64,000 nt of DNA, taken from NCBI GenBank assembly GCA_012519055.1, contig JAAYQU010000045.1:186001-250000 (forward strand). Direction: 5' to 3'. Positions 1-9,733 of this stretch are shown one piece after another. Below the pieces are notes generated by a model. That model was given only the letters and a program-made list of their open reading frames with translations, was not told the DNA's origin and ran no database searches. The stretch's first letter is position 1; each line of letters starts with the position of its first letter. Position numbers and translations under genes: made by a program. This DNA comes from Bacteroidales bacterium. Its GTDB lineage: Bacteria > Bacteroidota > Bacteroidia > Bacteroidales > Salinivirgaceae.

Positions 1-323
1 TTACAAATGTTATTTACATTAAATTTAATGATCAAACATCTATGAGTAGTGCCTCAATGCCTGGCATGAAAATAATGATGTATATGATGCCTGTAATGAT
101 GTTATTTATATTCAACGACTACGCATCAGGGTTAAGCTATTATTACTTCTTATCGCTGTTGATTACAATTATTCAAACTATGGTTTTCAATAGAATGGTT
201 GATAGCGATAAGCTACGCGCCGAAATGCAGGCAAACAAAGCAAAACCGGTAAAAAAGTCTAAGTTCCAACAGCGTTTGGAAGAGGCTGCTAAAGCCCAAA
301 GAGCACAACAACGCAGAAAGTAA
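1..323 (+). CDS. yidC: YidC membrane insertase, C-terminal end (partial)
   Basis: YidC inserts proteins into the inner membrane, alone or with SecYEG. The reading frame is open from base 3 of the window, so only about the last 107 residues are seen; the ATG at 42 is internal. The segment MPGMKIMMYMMPVMML, then FIFNDYASGLSYYY, is the conserved end of the YidC/Oxa1 core in Bacteroidota and covers the last two membrane helices. A lysine/arginine-rich tail follows (KAKPVKKSKFQQ to the C-terminal RRK), as usual for the cytoplasmic end. The stop is TAA at 321-323. A 30-bp palindrome with a short T-run follows 18 bases later and may end the transcript. Identification is firm; the 5' part lies outside the window. 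Confidence 0.95.
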   Translation, partial: TNVIYIKFNDQTSMSSASMPGMKIMMYMMPVMMLFIFNDYASGLSYYYFLSLLITIIQTMVFNRMVDSDKLRAEMQANKAKPVKKSKFQQRLEEAAKAQRAQQRRK

Positions 324-340
324 TGGGGTTAAAAGTTGAA

Positions 341-370
341 AGTAGAGACGGAGCATGCTCCGTCTCTACT
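341..370. repeat. 30-bp perfect palindrome of the GAGACG/CGTCTC type
   Basis: Bases 341-355 and 356-370 are exact reverse complements with no spacer; the half-site ends in GTAGAGACGGAGCA and the second half is followed by TTTT. It could act as a terminator for yidC, but the same AGAGACG/CGTCTCT core recurs at 12018-12042. A dispersed palindromic (REP-like) element is therefore equally likely. Confidence 0.6.
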
Positions 371-464
371 TTTAAAACACGACCAATATTAAAAAACGTC
401 ATCCCACGTTAAAAAACGTTTTCTTGACTGATACGCAACGAAAAAATTGTCGATTAATCAGGTT

Positions 465-505
465 ATACCAATTGTAATTTAAAATGAACAATTACTACCG
501 ATTGG
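465..505 (+). repeat. Short derivative of the ATACCAATTG terminal-inverted-repeat element
   Basis: The sequence starts ATACCAATTGTAATTTAAAA, matching the left end of the 128-bp element at 32471, and ends CTACCGATTGG, which resembles the reverse complement of that element's right end (CCAATCGGTA). The middle is missing, so this looks like an internally deleted copy or two ends brought together. Confidence 0.35.
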
Positions 506-515
506 TGCGTTGCTA

Positions 516-1190
516 TTATTTTAGACTATATTTTAAGTTTAAAACTACTAATGGAAAAATCTTTTCATCTCCACAAGTCTCCATATATCCCATTCCGGGA
601 ATGTAATTGCAGTATCCGTATAAATCGTTGTAGTTCTTTGATGGTACAGATATTTGCACACCAAAATCAGAACTTAGTTTGTTTGAAATTCTAAAATTAT
701 AACCAACAGCACCTGTTAGTCCAAAAATAAAGATTTTGTGGTTTAAATATTCAATCTGACTGTCAGGATTTGTCCAGTTTTTGTATTCGGCATTCTCTAT
801 AACCAATGAGTTTGTTAAGAATGCTCCCAAATAAAAGTAATTATTTTTATCAGCACTATTTCTAAAATTGTATCTCATTCCAATTTTTATAAATCCGCCT
901 GACTGTTTTTTCATTGAATATCCAAAGTTTCCACAGTCGTAATGTGGGGATAATAAGAAACCGATAAAATCAAAAGATTTTGCATAGTTTATGGTATATC
1001 CAGGATTAACAATCATAGTATATCTCGGATTGTTTGAAAACTCATAAGTCAAATCAATAGTTGTTGCAGGTATTTGAAATAGGTTGATTCCAATGTTGTG
1101 GCTCCAGTTCTCTTTCTCTTGTCCAAGTGTAACTTTTCCAATTATGATAAAGACAACTAGAAAAAAGGCTATTTTTAAGTTTACGCTCAT
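516..1190 (-). CDS. Predicted outer-membrane beta-barrel protein
   Basis: A 224-residue protein of no family I recognise. Residues 1-23 form a signal peptide (hydrophobic FFLVVFIIIG core, probable cut after LGQ). The rest has alternating short beta strands rich in Tyr, Phe and Asn (for example GMRYNFRNSADKNNYFYLGA) and ends in LNLKYSLK, an aromatic-containing last strand typical of small outer-membrane barrels. It sits 9 bases downstream of another barrel-like gene on the same strand (1200-1730), so the two are probably co-transcribed. Function is unknown; a porin-like or structural envelope role is only a guess. The start at 1190 is an ATG that places the signal peptide correctly. Confidence 0.6.
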   Translation of the reverse strand: MSVNLKIAFFLVVFIIIGKVTLGQEKENWSHNIGINLFQIPATTIDLTYEFSNNPRYTMIVNPGYTINYAKSFDFIGFLLSPHYDCGNFGYSMKKQSGGFIKIGMRYNFRNSADKNNYFYLGAFLTNSLVIENAEYKNWTNPDSQIEYLNHKIFIFGLTGAVGYNFRISNKLSSDFGVQISVPSKNYNDLYGYCNYIPGMGYMETCGDEKIFPLVVLNLKYSLK

Positions 1191-1199
1191 TTTTTTAAT

Positions 1200-1730
1200 T
1201 TAATCGGCAGGCTTTTCCTTTTTCTTAAAGTCATACCCTAAAATTATCCCAAGCCTTGGAAAAAATGATTTATTATCAAATAGACTAAAGGTGTTTGCCT
1301 TTTTATCAGATGTTAATCCAATGTAAGCCATTCCAAAAATATTATTAAAAATATTGCGTCTATACCCTAATGTGAATGAAAATCCACGCGTTTTTTCAAA
1401 GTGCATTAAATCTTGTCCATCTTTGGTATATAAAGCTTCGTCGATAAGCCCATAGTTAACTCCTAATAATAACCCATATTTTGAGTATAACTTTAATCCT
1501 AAATCGTAGTCAAATCGGGATTTAGCTCCGGTATGAGGAGGAAGCTCCTTAATCCAACTGCCAATTGCACAGTTAGCTGAAATAAATTTGTATCTAACTT
1601 CGGTGCCAATACCAACAACACCACCTAAGTTAGTTCCCATTCCAATTCCGGTATAAACTGAAGGAGTAATTTGCGAAAAAACGCTCAATTGCAGTCCTAT
1701 TAATAAAATCAAAGTGATAAATTGTCTCAT
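1200..1730 (-). CDS. Predicted outer-membrane protein, first gene of a two-gene unit
   Basis: The start is the ATG at 1730 (MRQFITLILLIGLQLSVFSQ), which gives a clean signal peptide; a TTG two codons upstream is in frame but less likely. The mature part (about 155 residues) is glycine-rich with repeated short strands (GIGMGTNLGGVVGIGTEVRY, LGYRRNIFNNIFGMAYIGL) and ends in LGIILGYDFKKKEKPAD. This fits an 8-strand-type barrel of the Bacteroidota outer membrane. No catalytic motif is visible and I do not recognise the family. It is transcribed just ahead of the barrel gene at 516-1190. Confidence 0.55.
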   Translation of the reverse strand: MRQFITLILLIGLQLSVFSQITPSVYTGIGMGTNLGGVVGIGTEVRYKFISANCAIGSWIKELPPHTGAKSRFDYDLGLKLYSKYGLLLGVNYGLIDEALYTKDGQDLMHFEKTRGFSFTLGYRRNIFNNIFGMAYIGLTSDKKANTFSLFDNKSFFPRLGIILGYDFKKKEKPAD

Positions 1731-2273
1731 AGTCAATAAGCTTAGTTCATATTTTTACAAAGCAAATTTACAACTTTTTTAAACAAAAACAGAGACCGCT
1801 TTTGTGCTGGTCTCTGTTTTTGAAATTTTACTAAAAGAGTGTAAACTCTATTTGCTATATATTTATTACTTTCAGATAATTAAGCCATTTTAATTATGCT
1901 GCTACTTTGTGTATGTTGTGAAAAAGTTGCAAGCAGTAAAGAAACTGCTATTAAATTTTTAAAATGTAAAAAAAGTTGTTTTAATCGTTTTTTTTTATTT
2001 AATTAGTAGTTCTATAAATCGTAATTTTGATGATTATTATAATTGAGAACTAAAGAGTAACTAATTGGTTATTTGTTTACTAATAATTGATAAAATATCT
2101 TTACATCAATTTTATTTTATGTGGCAAGATTATTGTTATTGTCCTTTGAAAAATATCGTCAGATGTCGTAATAAATTTATTATTATTGTTTGACTTATTA
2201 TTTTGGAAAAATGTTGGATATTTGAAACAGTTTTTATTTAAATATTTTATGTTAAACCTAAAAATGATTATTT
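1731..2273. other. 543-base intergenic region with an orphan terminator
   Basis: No ORF with coding character is visible on either strand. The stretch is very AT-rich and holds the strong hairpin at 1785-1822 and several weak hairpins (for example AGCAG/CTGCT near 1935-1955). It separates the divergent genes at 1730 (-) and 2274 (+), so promoters for both must lie here; I could not fix them. Confidence 0.5.
1785..1822. terminator. Strong intrinsic terminator hairpin with no gene ending at it
   Basis: The arms AAAAACAGAGACC and GGTCTCTGTTTTT pair perfectly across an 11-base loop, with A-run and T-run on the two sides, so it could work in either direction. No coding gene ends next to it: the - strand gene to the left starts at 1730 and the + strand gene to the right starts at 2274. 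A minus-strand untranslated transcript from the gap is one explanation. Confidence 0.65.
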
Positions 2274-2816
2274 ATGAAAAAAATTAGAAAATTTGTTGCA
2301 GTAGCAATGATTGCAGTAATGGGATTCACAATGAGCGGTTGTATAGGCTCATTTGCTTTAACTAACAAAGTTCTTGACTGGAACAAGGGTCTTGGAAATA
2401 AATTTGTACAAGAAGTTGTTTTCCTGGGATTTCACATTATTCCTGTTTATGAAGTTACAATTTTCTTGGATGCAGTAATTCTTAACCTTGTAGAGTTCTG
2501 GACTGGTGGTAACCCAATGGCACTTAACGAAGGTGTTAACCAAGTGGAAATGAATGGACAAATGTACACTGTTAACGTTGCAGAGGATCATATAACGATC
2601 CATAATGAAAGCGGAACGTTGATCAACGATCTACGTTTCGACAATAATGACAATACTTGGTATTCTGTTATTGATGGCAACGTTGAAAAACTTATGACTA
2701 TCAACGATAACACTGTTCAAATTTATTCAAAAAACAATGTTGTTGAAGTAGATCATTCAAGCATGTCACCAAAAACAGCTTTAATGGCTGCTAGTGGTTT
2801 TGTTGCTGTAAAATAA
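2274..2816 (+). CDS. DUF3332-family lipoprotein
   Basis: A 180-residue exported lipoprotein: a basic N-terminus and hydrophobic helix lead to the lipobox MSGC with the lipidated Cys at residue 23. The following part (GSFALTNKVLDWN, then VFLGFHIIPVYEVTIFLDAV, LNLVEFWTGGNPM) matches the DUF3332 family as I know it, whose members are found in Bacteroidota and some Proteobacteria and have no assigned function. It has one hydrophobic stretch (residues 48-70) that may associate with a membrane. A hairpin terminator follows at 2839, so this is a single-gene transcript. Start choice is certain because the signal peptide begins at the ATG. Confidence 0.75.
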   Translation: MKKIRKFVAVAMIAVMGFTMSGCIGSFALTNKVLDWNKGLGNKFVQEVVFLGFHIIPVYEVTIFLDAVILNLVEFWTGGNPMALNEGVNQVEMNGQMYTVNVAEDHITIHNESGTLINDLRFDNNDNTWYSVIDGNVEKLMTINDNTVQIYSKNNVVEVDHSSMSPKTALMAASGFVAVK

Positions 2817-2838
2817 TACACAAAATAGATTTAAGTGT

Positions 2839-2872
2839 GGGGGCTGTCTTTATTATAAGATGGCCCTTTTTA
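2839..2872 (+). terminator. Intrinsic terminator of the DUF3332 gene
   Basis: GGGCTGTCTT pairs with AAGATGGCCC through one G-T wobble across an 8-base AT loop, followed by TTTTTA. It lies 22 bases after the stop codon. Confidence 0.75.
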
Positions 2873-3011
2873 TAAATAGATACGATGCCTGCAACGGCTC
2901 TACAGTATTATTGATTGTTTTGTTAAATTCTTAGAAAAACTGGTCGATAATAAAATAAATTTCCGCAACTTTGAGTTCTACATAACATTAAGCTAAGGAA
3001 CATATAATTAA

Positions 3012-5039
<2,028 letters not shown>

Positions 5040-5145
5040 AAAATATAGATGGAATCGAGAGATTTGTATAAAAGACAAGCGAAACAGGTATATACCTTAA
5101 TTGTTAATTAATGAGATGATTAAGTGGGCAAAATAAGATAAGAAG

Positions 5146-7236
5146 ATGAAGTACAAAGTTTTTGGTCTGTTTTTTTGTTTTACGTTACTTGCGTCTGCGC
5201 AACAAAAACCGTCGCAACAATGGCTTGATCAAAAGTTTTCTATGTTTATTCATTTTGGGCTCTACTCCGCTTACGGAGGAGTGTACGAAGGGAAACCAGT
5301 AGAGCGAGGTTATAGCGAACAGATACAATCGTTTGCTGGAATTTTTAGCGATTGGTACGGAAATACAGCAAAACAATTCAACCCAACAAAGTGGAATCCG
5401 GATGAAATTGTGCAATTGGCAAAAGATGCCGGTATGCGTTCCATTGTTTTTACATCGAAGCATCACGACGGTTTTTGCATGTATCACTCGCAATATACCG
5501 ATTTTAACATAGTGGATGCCACACCTTACGGAAGAGATTTGATGAAAGAGCTAGCCGGTGCCTGTAAAAGAGGAGGTATAGATTTCGCAGTCTATTTCTC
5601 TCTTATCGACTGGAATTATCCACATGCTTACCCTATTTCGAGTCATAATGCTGACCCCTTAACTGATGAGCATTACGAATTCAACAAGAAACAAGTGGAA
5701 GAGATTATGACCAACTACGGCGATATTTCTGAAATTTGGTTCGACATGGGTTCACTCACTAACGCGCAGAGCAAAGGCTTGTACGAACTTGTAAATCGAC
5801 TTCAACCACAATGTATGATTAGCGGACGATTGGGTAACGATTACGTGGATTTCTCCGTAATGGCAGACAATGAATATCCCGACTACAAACTCGGCATTCC
5901 GTGGCAAACAGCTGCTTCTATGTTCAACGAAACATGGGGTTATCGTTCGTGGCAAAAACGCGGAAGTGTGCAAGACAAGGTTAACGAAAAGATTACAAGT
6001 TTGGTAAAAGTTATAAGTCGCGGCGGAAATTATCTGCTCAATATCGGATTGCGAGGTGATGGCTCAGTAGTGGAGTTTGAACGTGATGTGCTGTTGGAAA
6101 TGGGGAAATGGATAAAAATCAATTCTGAAGCTATTTACGGAACAGCGGCAAATCCATTCAATCACACATATCAGTGGGGCGATATTACTACAAAAAACGA
6201 AGATTTGTATCTTTTTGTAAAGAACGATTTCATTGAAGAGAGCATAAGTATTTCCGGTTTTAAAAGCTCGGTTTCTGAAGTGAAAGTCTTGGGGTCAAAT
6301 GAACTTTGCGATTTTTATCCACCAAAAATATATTACGGTGATTGGCATATTCATCTTCCGAAAACAACGTACGAATTGCCTTTTACAGTGCTCAAAGTCT
6401 CTTTTAAAAATGACCTCGTCATTTTACCGAAAACTGTTACCAATGGGGTTTTAACCCCTCAAAACTCTAATCCTGTTTTTGGACATTCAAGTCTCAACTA
6501 CTATTGCGGATACAAAAGTTTAATCGGCTATAATTGGACTTTCAGCACCAGAAAACGTCAAGTAGTACCCGAAATAATGTTCTCTGAAAACGAAATAGGA
6601 CGAGAAATTACTGTTGAAATAGATGATAACAAACAAAATGTTATATTAAACTCATCCTCTAAAAAAACTGTAAGATTGGCACAAAATACGGTACAATGGA
6701 ACAATATGTATAGAAAATGCAGTAGTATGATTTTTGGGCGTTTAACAGGTTTAGAGGGAAACCCCAATATAACACCTGATGATAAATGGACAAAAATTAG
6801 TCAATTCCCATACGGAAAAACCCTTACTGAGGAGATTTCGCCTAAATCTGGAATTGTGTTTTTGCAAGATATAGAATCGACAAAGGAACAGCAAATAGCA
6901 ATAGAGATAAAAAGCGGAAACGCTCTTTACATTTTGCTCAATGGTGAGTACATCACAGCACATTTTTCGCCCGACCGTGTAGACTCTGGTCAGGAAATTG
7001 TTTTTCTTCCACTCAAAAAGGGGAATAATCAGTTAGTAATAGTCTTCTACAATGGCTTTGCAAAGGAGTTTTCTTATAAAATTGAGCCATTGCAACAATG
7101 GACTGTTTACACGCAAAAACTATCATCATTAAAACTTTATAAAGAGAAACATTTTCATACCTTCTCAGTTCGTGATGCTAATCCTATTTCTAATGTTGCA
7201 CCGTTGAGAATGAATAATATAAAAATTAAATTATAA
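5146..7236 (+). CDS. Exported GH29 alpha-L-fucosidase with an extra C-terminal region
   Basis: A secreted glycoside hydrolase that removes terminal alpha-L-fucose from glycans. Residues 1-18 are a signal peptide (LFFCFTLLASAQQ). The GH29 barrel covers about residues 20-340: FSMFIHFGLYS, the HHDGF motif of the fucose pocket, and EIWFDMG, in which Asp200 is the expected nucleophile. A beta-sandwich domain follows. At 696 residues it is longer than simple GH29 enzymes (450-500); the last 200 or so residues (from about 490) form an extra module I cannot name, perhaps carbohydrate binding. The gene ends 4 bases before the M81 lipoprotein gene, so the two form an operon. Family is firm; linkage specificity is unknown. 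Confidence 0.88.
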   Translation: MKYKVFGLFFCFTLLASAQQKPSQQWLDQKFSMFIHFGLYSAYGGVYEGKPVERGYSEQIQSFAGIFSDWYGNTAKQFNPTKWNPDEIVQLAKDAGMRSIVFTSKHHDGFCMYHSQYTDFNIVDATPYGRDLMKELAGACKRGGIDFAVYFSLIDWNYPHAYPISSHNADPLTDEHYEFNKKQVEEIMTNYGDISEIWFDMGSLTNAQSKGLYELVNRLQPQCMISGRLGNDYVDFSVMADNEYPDYKLGIPWQTAASMFNETWGYRSWQKRGSVQDKVNEKITSLVKVISRGGNYLLNIGLRGDGSVVEFERDVLLEMGKWIKINSEAIYGTAANPFNHTYQWGDITTKNEDLYLFVKNDFIEESISISGFKSSVSEVKVLGSNELCDFYPPKIYYGDWHIHLPKTTYELPFTVLKVSFKNDLVILPKTVTNGVLTPQNSNPVFGHSSLNYYCGYKSLIGYNWTFSTRKRQVVPEIMFSENEIGREITVEIDDNKQNVILNSSSKKTVRLAQNTVQWNNMYRKCSSMIFGRLTGLEGNPNITPDDKWTKISQFPYGKTLTEEISPKSGIVFLQDIESTKEQQIAIEIKSGNALYILLNGEYITAHFSPDRVDSGQEIVFLPLKKGNNQLVIVFYNGFAKEFSYKIEPLQQWTVYTQKLSSLKLYKEKHFHTFSVRDANPISNVAPLRMNNIKIKL

Positions 7237-7240
7237 ACAT

Positions 7241-8809
7241 ATGAAAAAATCAGTATTCGGCATTTCCGCAGCATTACTGCTTACGTCAGTAGGTTGCCAA
7301 AATACACAAAAAAGCAAAGAATTGCCACGCATTGCCATCGCTGGCATTGCCATTGAGTCGAGCACTTTTTCGCCTGCAGTTTCCACTGAAGAAGCGTTCA
7401 AGGCACGTGAGCGCGACAGCGTCTTCACTTATTATCCGTTTTTCGCCCCCGATTCGGGAATTATCAATCGTGCGCAATGGATTCCTACACTTCGCGGACA
7501 CGCTATGCCAGGAGGGATTGTAACACGCGAAGCATACGAATCGTTGGTTGCAAAAACATTGAATATGTTGAAGGAAGCCCTGCCGCTTGATGGACTTTTC
7601 TTCGATATTCACGGTGCAATGAGCGTACAAGGATTACCCGATCCTGAAGGTGATTTTTTAGTGCGCGTTCGAGAAGTTGTGGGCACAGATGTTTTGATTT
7701 CTACATCTATGGATTTACACGGAAGTGTTTCGCCTCGATTGGCACAAAATACCGATTTAATTACATGCTATAGACTTGCGCCACATGAAGATGCAATCGA
7801 ATCGAAAAAACGCGCTGTTACCAACCTTCTTAACCGCCTGGAAAGCGGAAAGGGCAAACCTGCTTACAAAGCGTGGATTCCTGTTCCTATTCTGCTACCT
7901 GGTGAAAAAACAAGTACACGAATTGAGCCCGGTAAAAGTCTTTATGCTCAAATTCCAAGTGTTATTGACGGAGACAATGTTATTGACGCCGCAATTTGGA
8001 TGTCGTATCCATGGGCTGATGAACCTCGAAATCACGGTGTTGTAATGGCTTATGGCGATGATAAAGAACTGGTTGGCAAAGCAGCTGAAAAACTTGCACA
8101 ACATTTTTGGAGTGTACGAAACGATTTTGTATTTGTTGCTCCAACTGTTTATCTTGACGAGGCATTTGAAAAAGCTCTCGCCAGCGATAAAAAACCATAC
8201 ATTATAAGCGATATGGGCGATAATCCTACTGCTGGAGGTGCAGGTGATGTTACATGGACGCTACACGAAATTTTTAAGAATCCTAAGATTAATATTCCGA
8301 ACGGAAAATCGGTTATATACGCATCCATTCCGGGTCCAGATTTTGTAGAAAAGGCAAAAAATATTGGAGTTGGCGGTCAAATTGATGCTACCGCAGGAGC
8401 CGACATTGATAACCGATACGCTCCTCCAGTTCGCATAAAGGGAACCATTACAGCAATCAAGGAAGGACATCCTAATGCTAAAACCGAAGTGGTGGTGAAA
8501 AGTGGCAACATCTCTGTTATAGTTACCGAAAAACGTATGGCTTACCACTACGAAAAGAATTTTACTGATTTGGGATTAAATCCTCGTGAAACCGATATTT
8601 TAATTGTGAAAATTGGTTATTTAGTTCCCGAATTGTACGATATGCGTGGCGATTGGGTTATGGCCCTAACACCCGGTGGTGTCGACCAGGACTTGCTTCG
8701 CCTGCCATACAAAGAAATTAATCGACCGATGTTCCCGCTTGATCCGGATATGGCAGATCCTGACTTATCGGCAAGGTTTATTCCGCTTTCTGATACAATT
8801 GCGAGATAG
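7241..8809 (+). CDS. M81-family (MlrC-like) metallopeptidase lipoprotein
   Basis: This 522-residue protein belongs to the M81/MlrC (DUF1485) family, named after the microcystinase accessory peptidase MlrC. It starts with a lipoprotein signal (SAALLLTSVGC, lipidated Cys19), so the enzyme is anchored outside the cytoplasmic membrane, unlike many cytosolic relatives. Family landmarks are GIAIESSTFSP near the N-terminus, FFDIHGAMSVQG, STSMDLHGSVSP and LAPHED (likely zinc ligands Asp and His), and ISDMGDNPTAGGAGD. It is co-transcribed with the fucosidase upstream (4-base gap), suggesting work on a shared extracellular substrate; that is inference. A terminator follows at 8832. Confidence 0.85.
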   Translation: MKKSVFGISAALLLTSVGCQNTQKSKELPRIAIAGIAIESSTFSPAVSTEEAFKARERDSVFTYYPFFAPDSGIINRAQWIPTLRGHAMPGGIVTREAYESLVAKTLNMLKEALPLDGLFFDIHGAMSVQGLPDPEGDFLVRVREVVGTDVLISTSMDLHGSVSPRLAQNTDLITCYRLAPHEDAIESKKRAVTNLLNRLESGKGKPAYKAWIPVPILLPGEKTSTRIEPGKSLYAQIPSVIDGDNVIDAAIWMSYPWADEPRNHGVVMAYGDDKELVGKAAEKLAQHFWSVRNDFVFVAPTVYLDEAFEKALASDKKPYIISDMGDNPTAGGAGDVTWTLHEIFKNPKINIPNGKSVIYASIPGPDFVEKAKNIGVGGQIDATAGADIDNRYAPPVRIKGTITAIKEGHPNAKTEVVVKSGNISVIVTEKRMAYHYEKNFTDLGLNPRETDILIVKIGYLVPELYDMRGDWVMALTPGGVDQDLLRLPYKEINRPMFPLDPDMADPDLSARFIPLSDTIAR

Positions 8810-8831
8810 AACGAAGATGATGATTTTTTAG

Positions 8832-8876
8832 TTTGGTGTTTAGAGTCTCTCTTAGAATTCTAAACACTAAATTTTT
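8832..8876 (+). terminator. Intrinsic terminator after the fucosidase/M81 operon
   Basis: The arms GTGTTTAGA and TCTAAACAC, extended by TTTG/TAAA with one wobble, enclose a 14-base loop and are followed by a T-run. Confidence 0.7.
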
Positions 8877-8896
8877 AAGTAATAACATACTAAGTA

Positions 8897-9532
8897 ATGA
8901 CAAAAAAAGAACTATATAAAAACGTTGTCCAGTGGTTTTTAGAGAATGCTGAATCGGCTGAAACTGAGTTACATTATAAAAATAATTACCAGCTGTTGAT
9001 AGCGGTTATTCTTTCAGCACAATGTACAGATAGACGGGTAAACTTGATTACTCCTGCACTTTATAAAGCATTCCCCACGCCCAAAGTTATGGCGGCATCG
9101 TCGCCCGATGAAGTGTTCGAGTACATCAAATCTTGCTCTTATCCCAACAATAAAGCGAAAAATTTGGTGGGTATGGCAAAAAAATTGGTATCTGATTTTA
9201 ACGGAAAAGTACCTTCTGATATAGACTCTTTGCTTACTATTCCCGGTGTGGGACGAAAAACAGCCAATGTTATTTTATCGGTAGCTTTCGATAAGCCCGC
9301 CATGGCAGTGGACACACACGTGTTTAGGGTGGCAAACCGATTGGGTTTAACAAACAATTCAAAAAATCCGTTACAAACGGAGAGGGAGTTAGTAAAACAT
9401 ATTCCCGAGCAATACTTGTCACGTGCTCATCATTGGTTAATTCTTCATGGACGCTATATTTGTACTGCCCGTAAACCAAAATGTGATGAGTGTGGGCTTA
9501 AAAGCCTATGTCTTTATTATAATAATAAGTAA
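8897..9532 (+). CDS. nth: Endonuclease III (DNA glycosylase/AP lyase)
   Basis: Nth removes oxidised pyrimidines from DNA and cuts the abasic strand. At 211 residues it matches the family. The helix-hairpin-helix IPGVGRKTANV carries the catalytic Lys121, followed by the catalytic Asp139 in AVDTHVFRVANRLG. The C-terminal iron-sulfur loop has Cys189, 196, 199 and 205 in the classic C-X6-C-X2-C-X5-C spacing. It is a single gene behind a terminator. The AT-only hairpin AATTAT/ATAATT plus seven T just after the stop (about 9530-9553) may end the transcript. Confidence 0.96.
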   Translation: MTKKELYKNVVQWFLENAESAETELHYKNNYQLLIAVILSAQCTDRRVNLITPALYKAFPTPKVMAASSPDEVFEYIKSCSYPNNKAKNLVGMAKKLVSDFNGKVPSDIDSLLTIPGVGRKTANVILSVAFDKPAMAVDTHVFRVANRLGLTNNSKNPLQTERELVKHIPEQYLSRAHHWLILHGRYICTARKPKCDECGLKSLCLYYNNK

Positions 9533-9733
9533 TTATTAACTGATAATTGTTTTTTTGGTCTTCAGGCTTTCTTCTTTCTACTTTATACTCTTTTAACTTA
9601 CTTTTAATTACTATCTTATTTGTTTTCAATTATATACAATGTTTTAGACATATTTTAACAGAAAGGTAACCATTTAGAAACATGTTTGTAAAAAAATAAT
9701 ACAAACCTTTGTAATGCAAAATAGTTTACAAAC

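Noticed and set aside
7286-8548. Several 60-115-residue frames on both strands within the M81 gene
   Set aside because: They are overlapping shadows of a gene with clear family motifs and lack any motif of their own.
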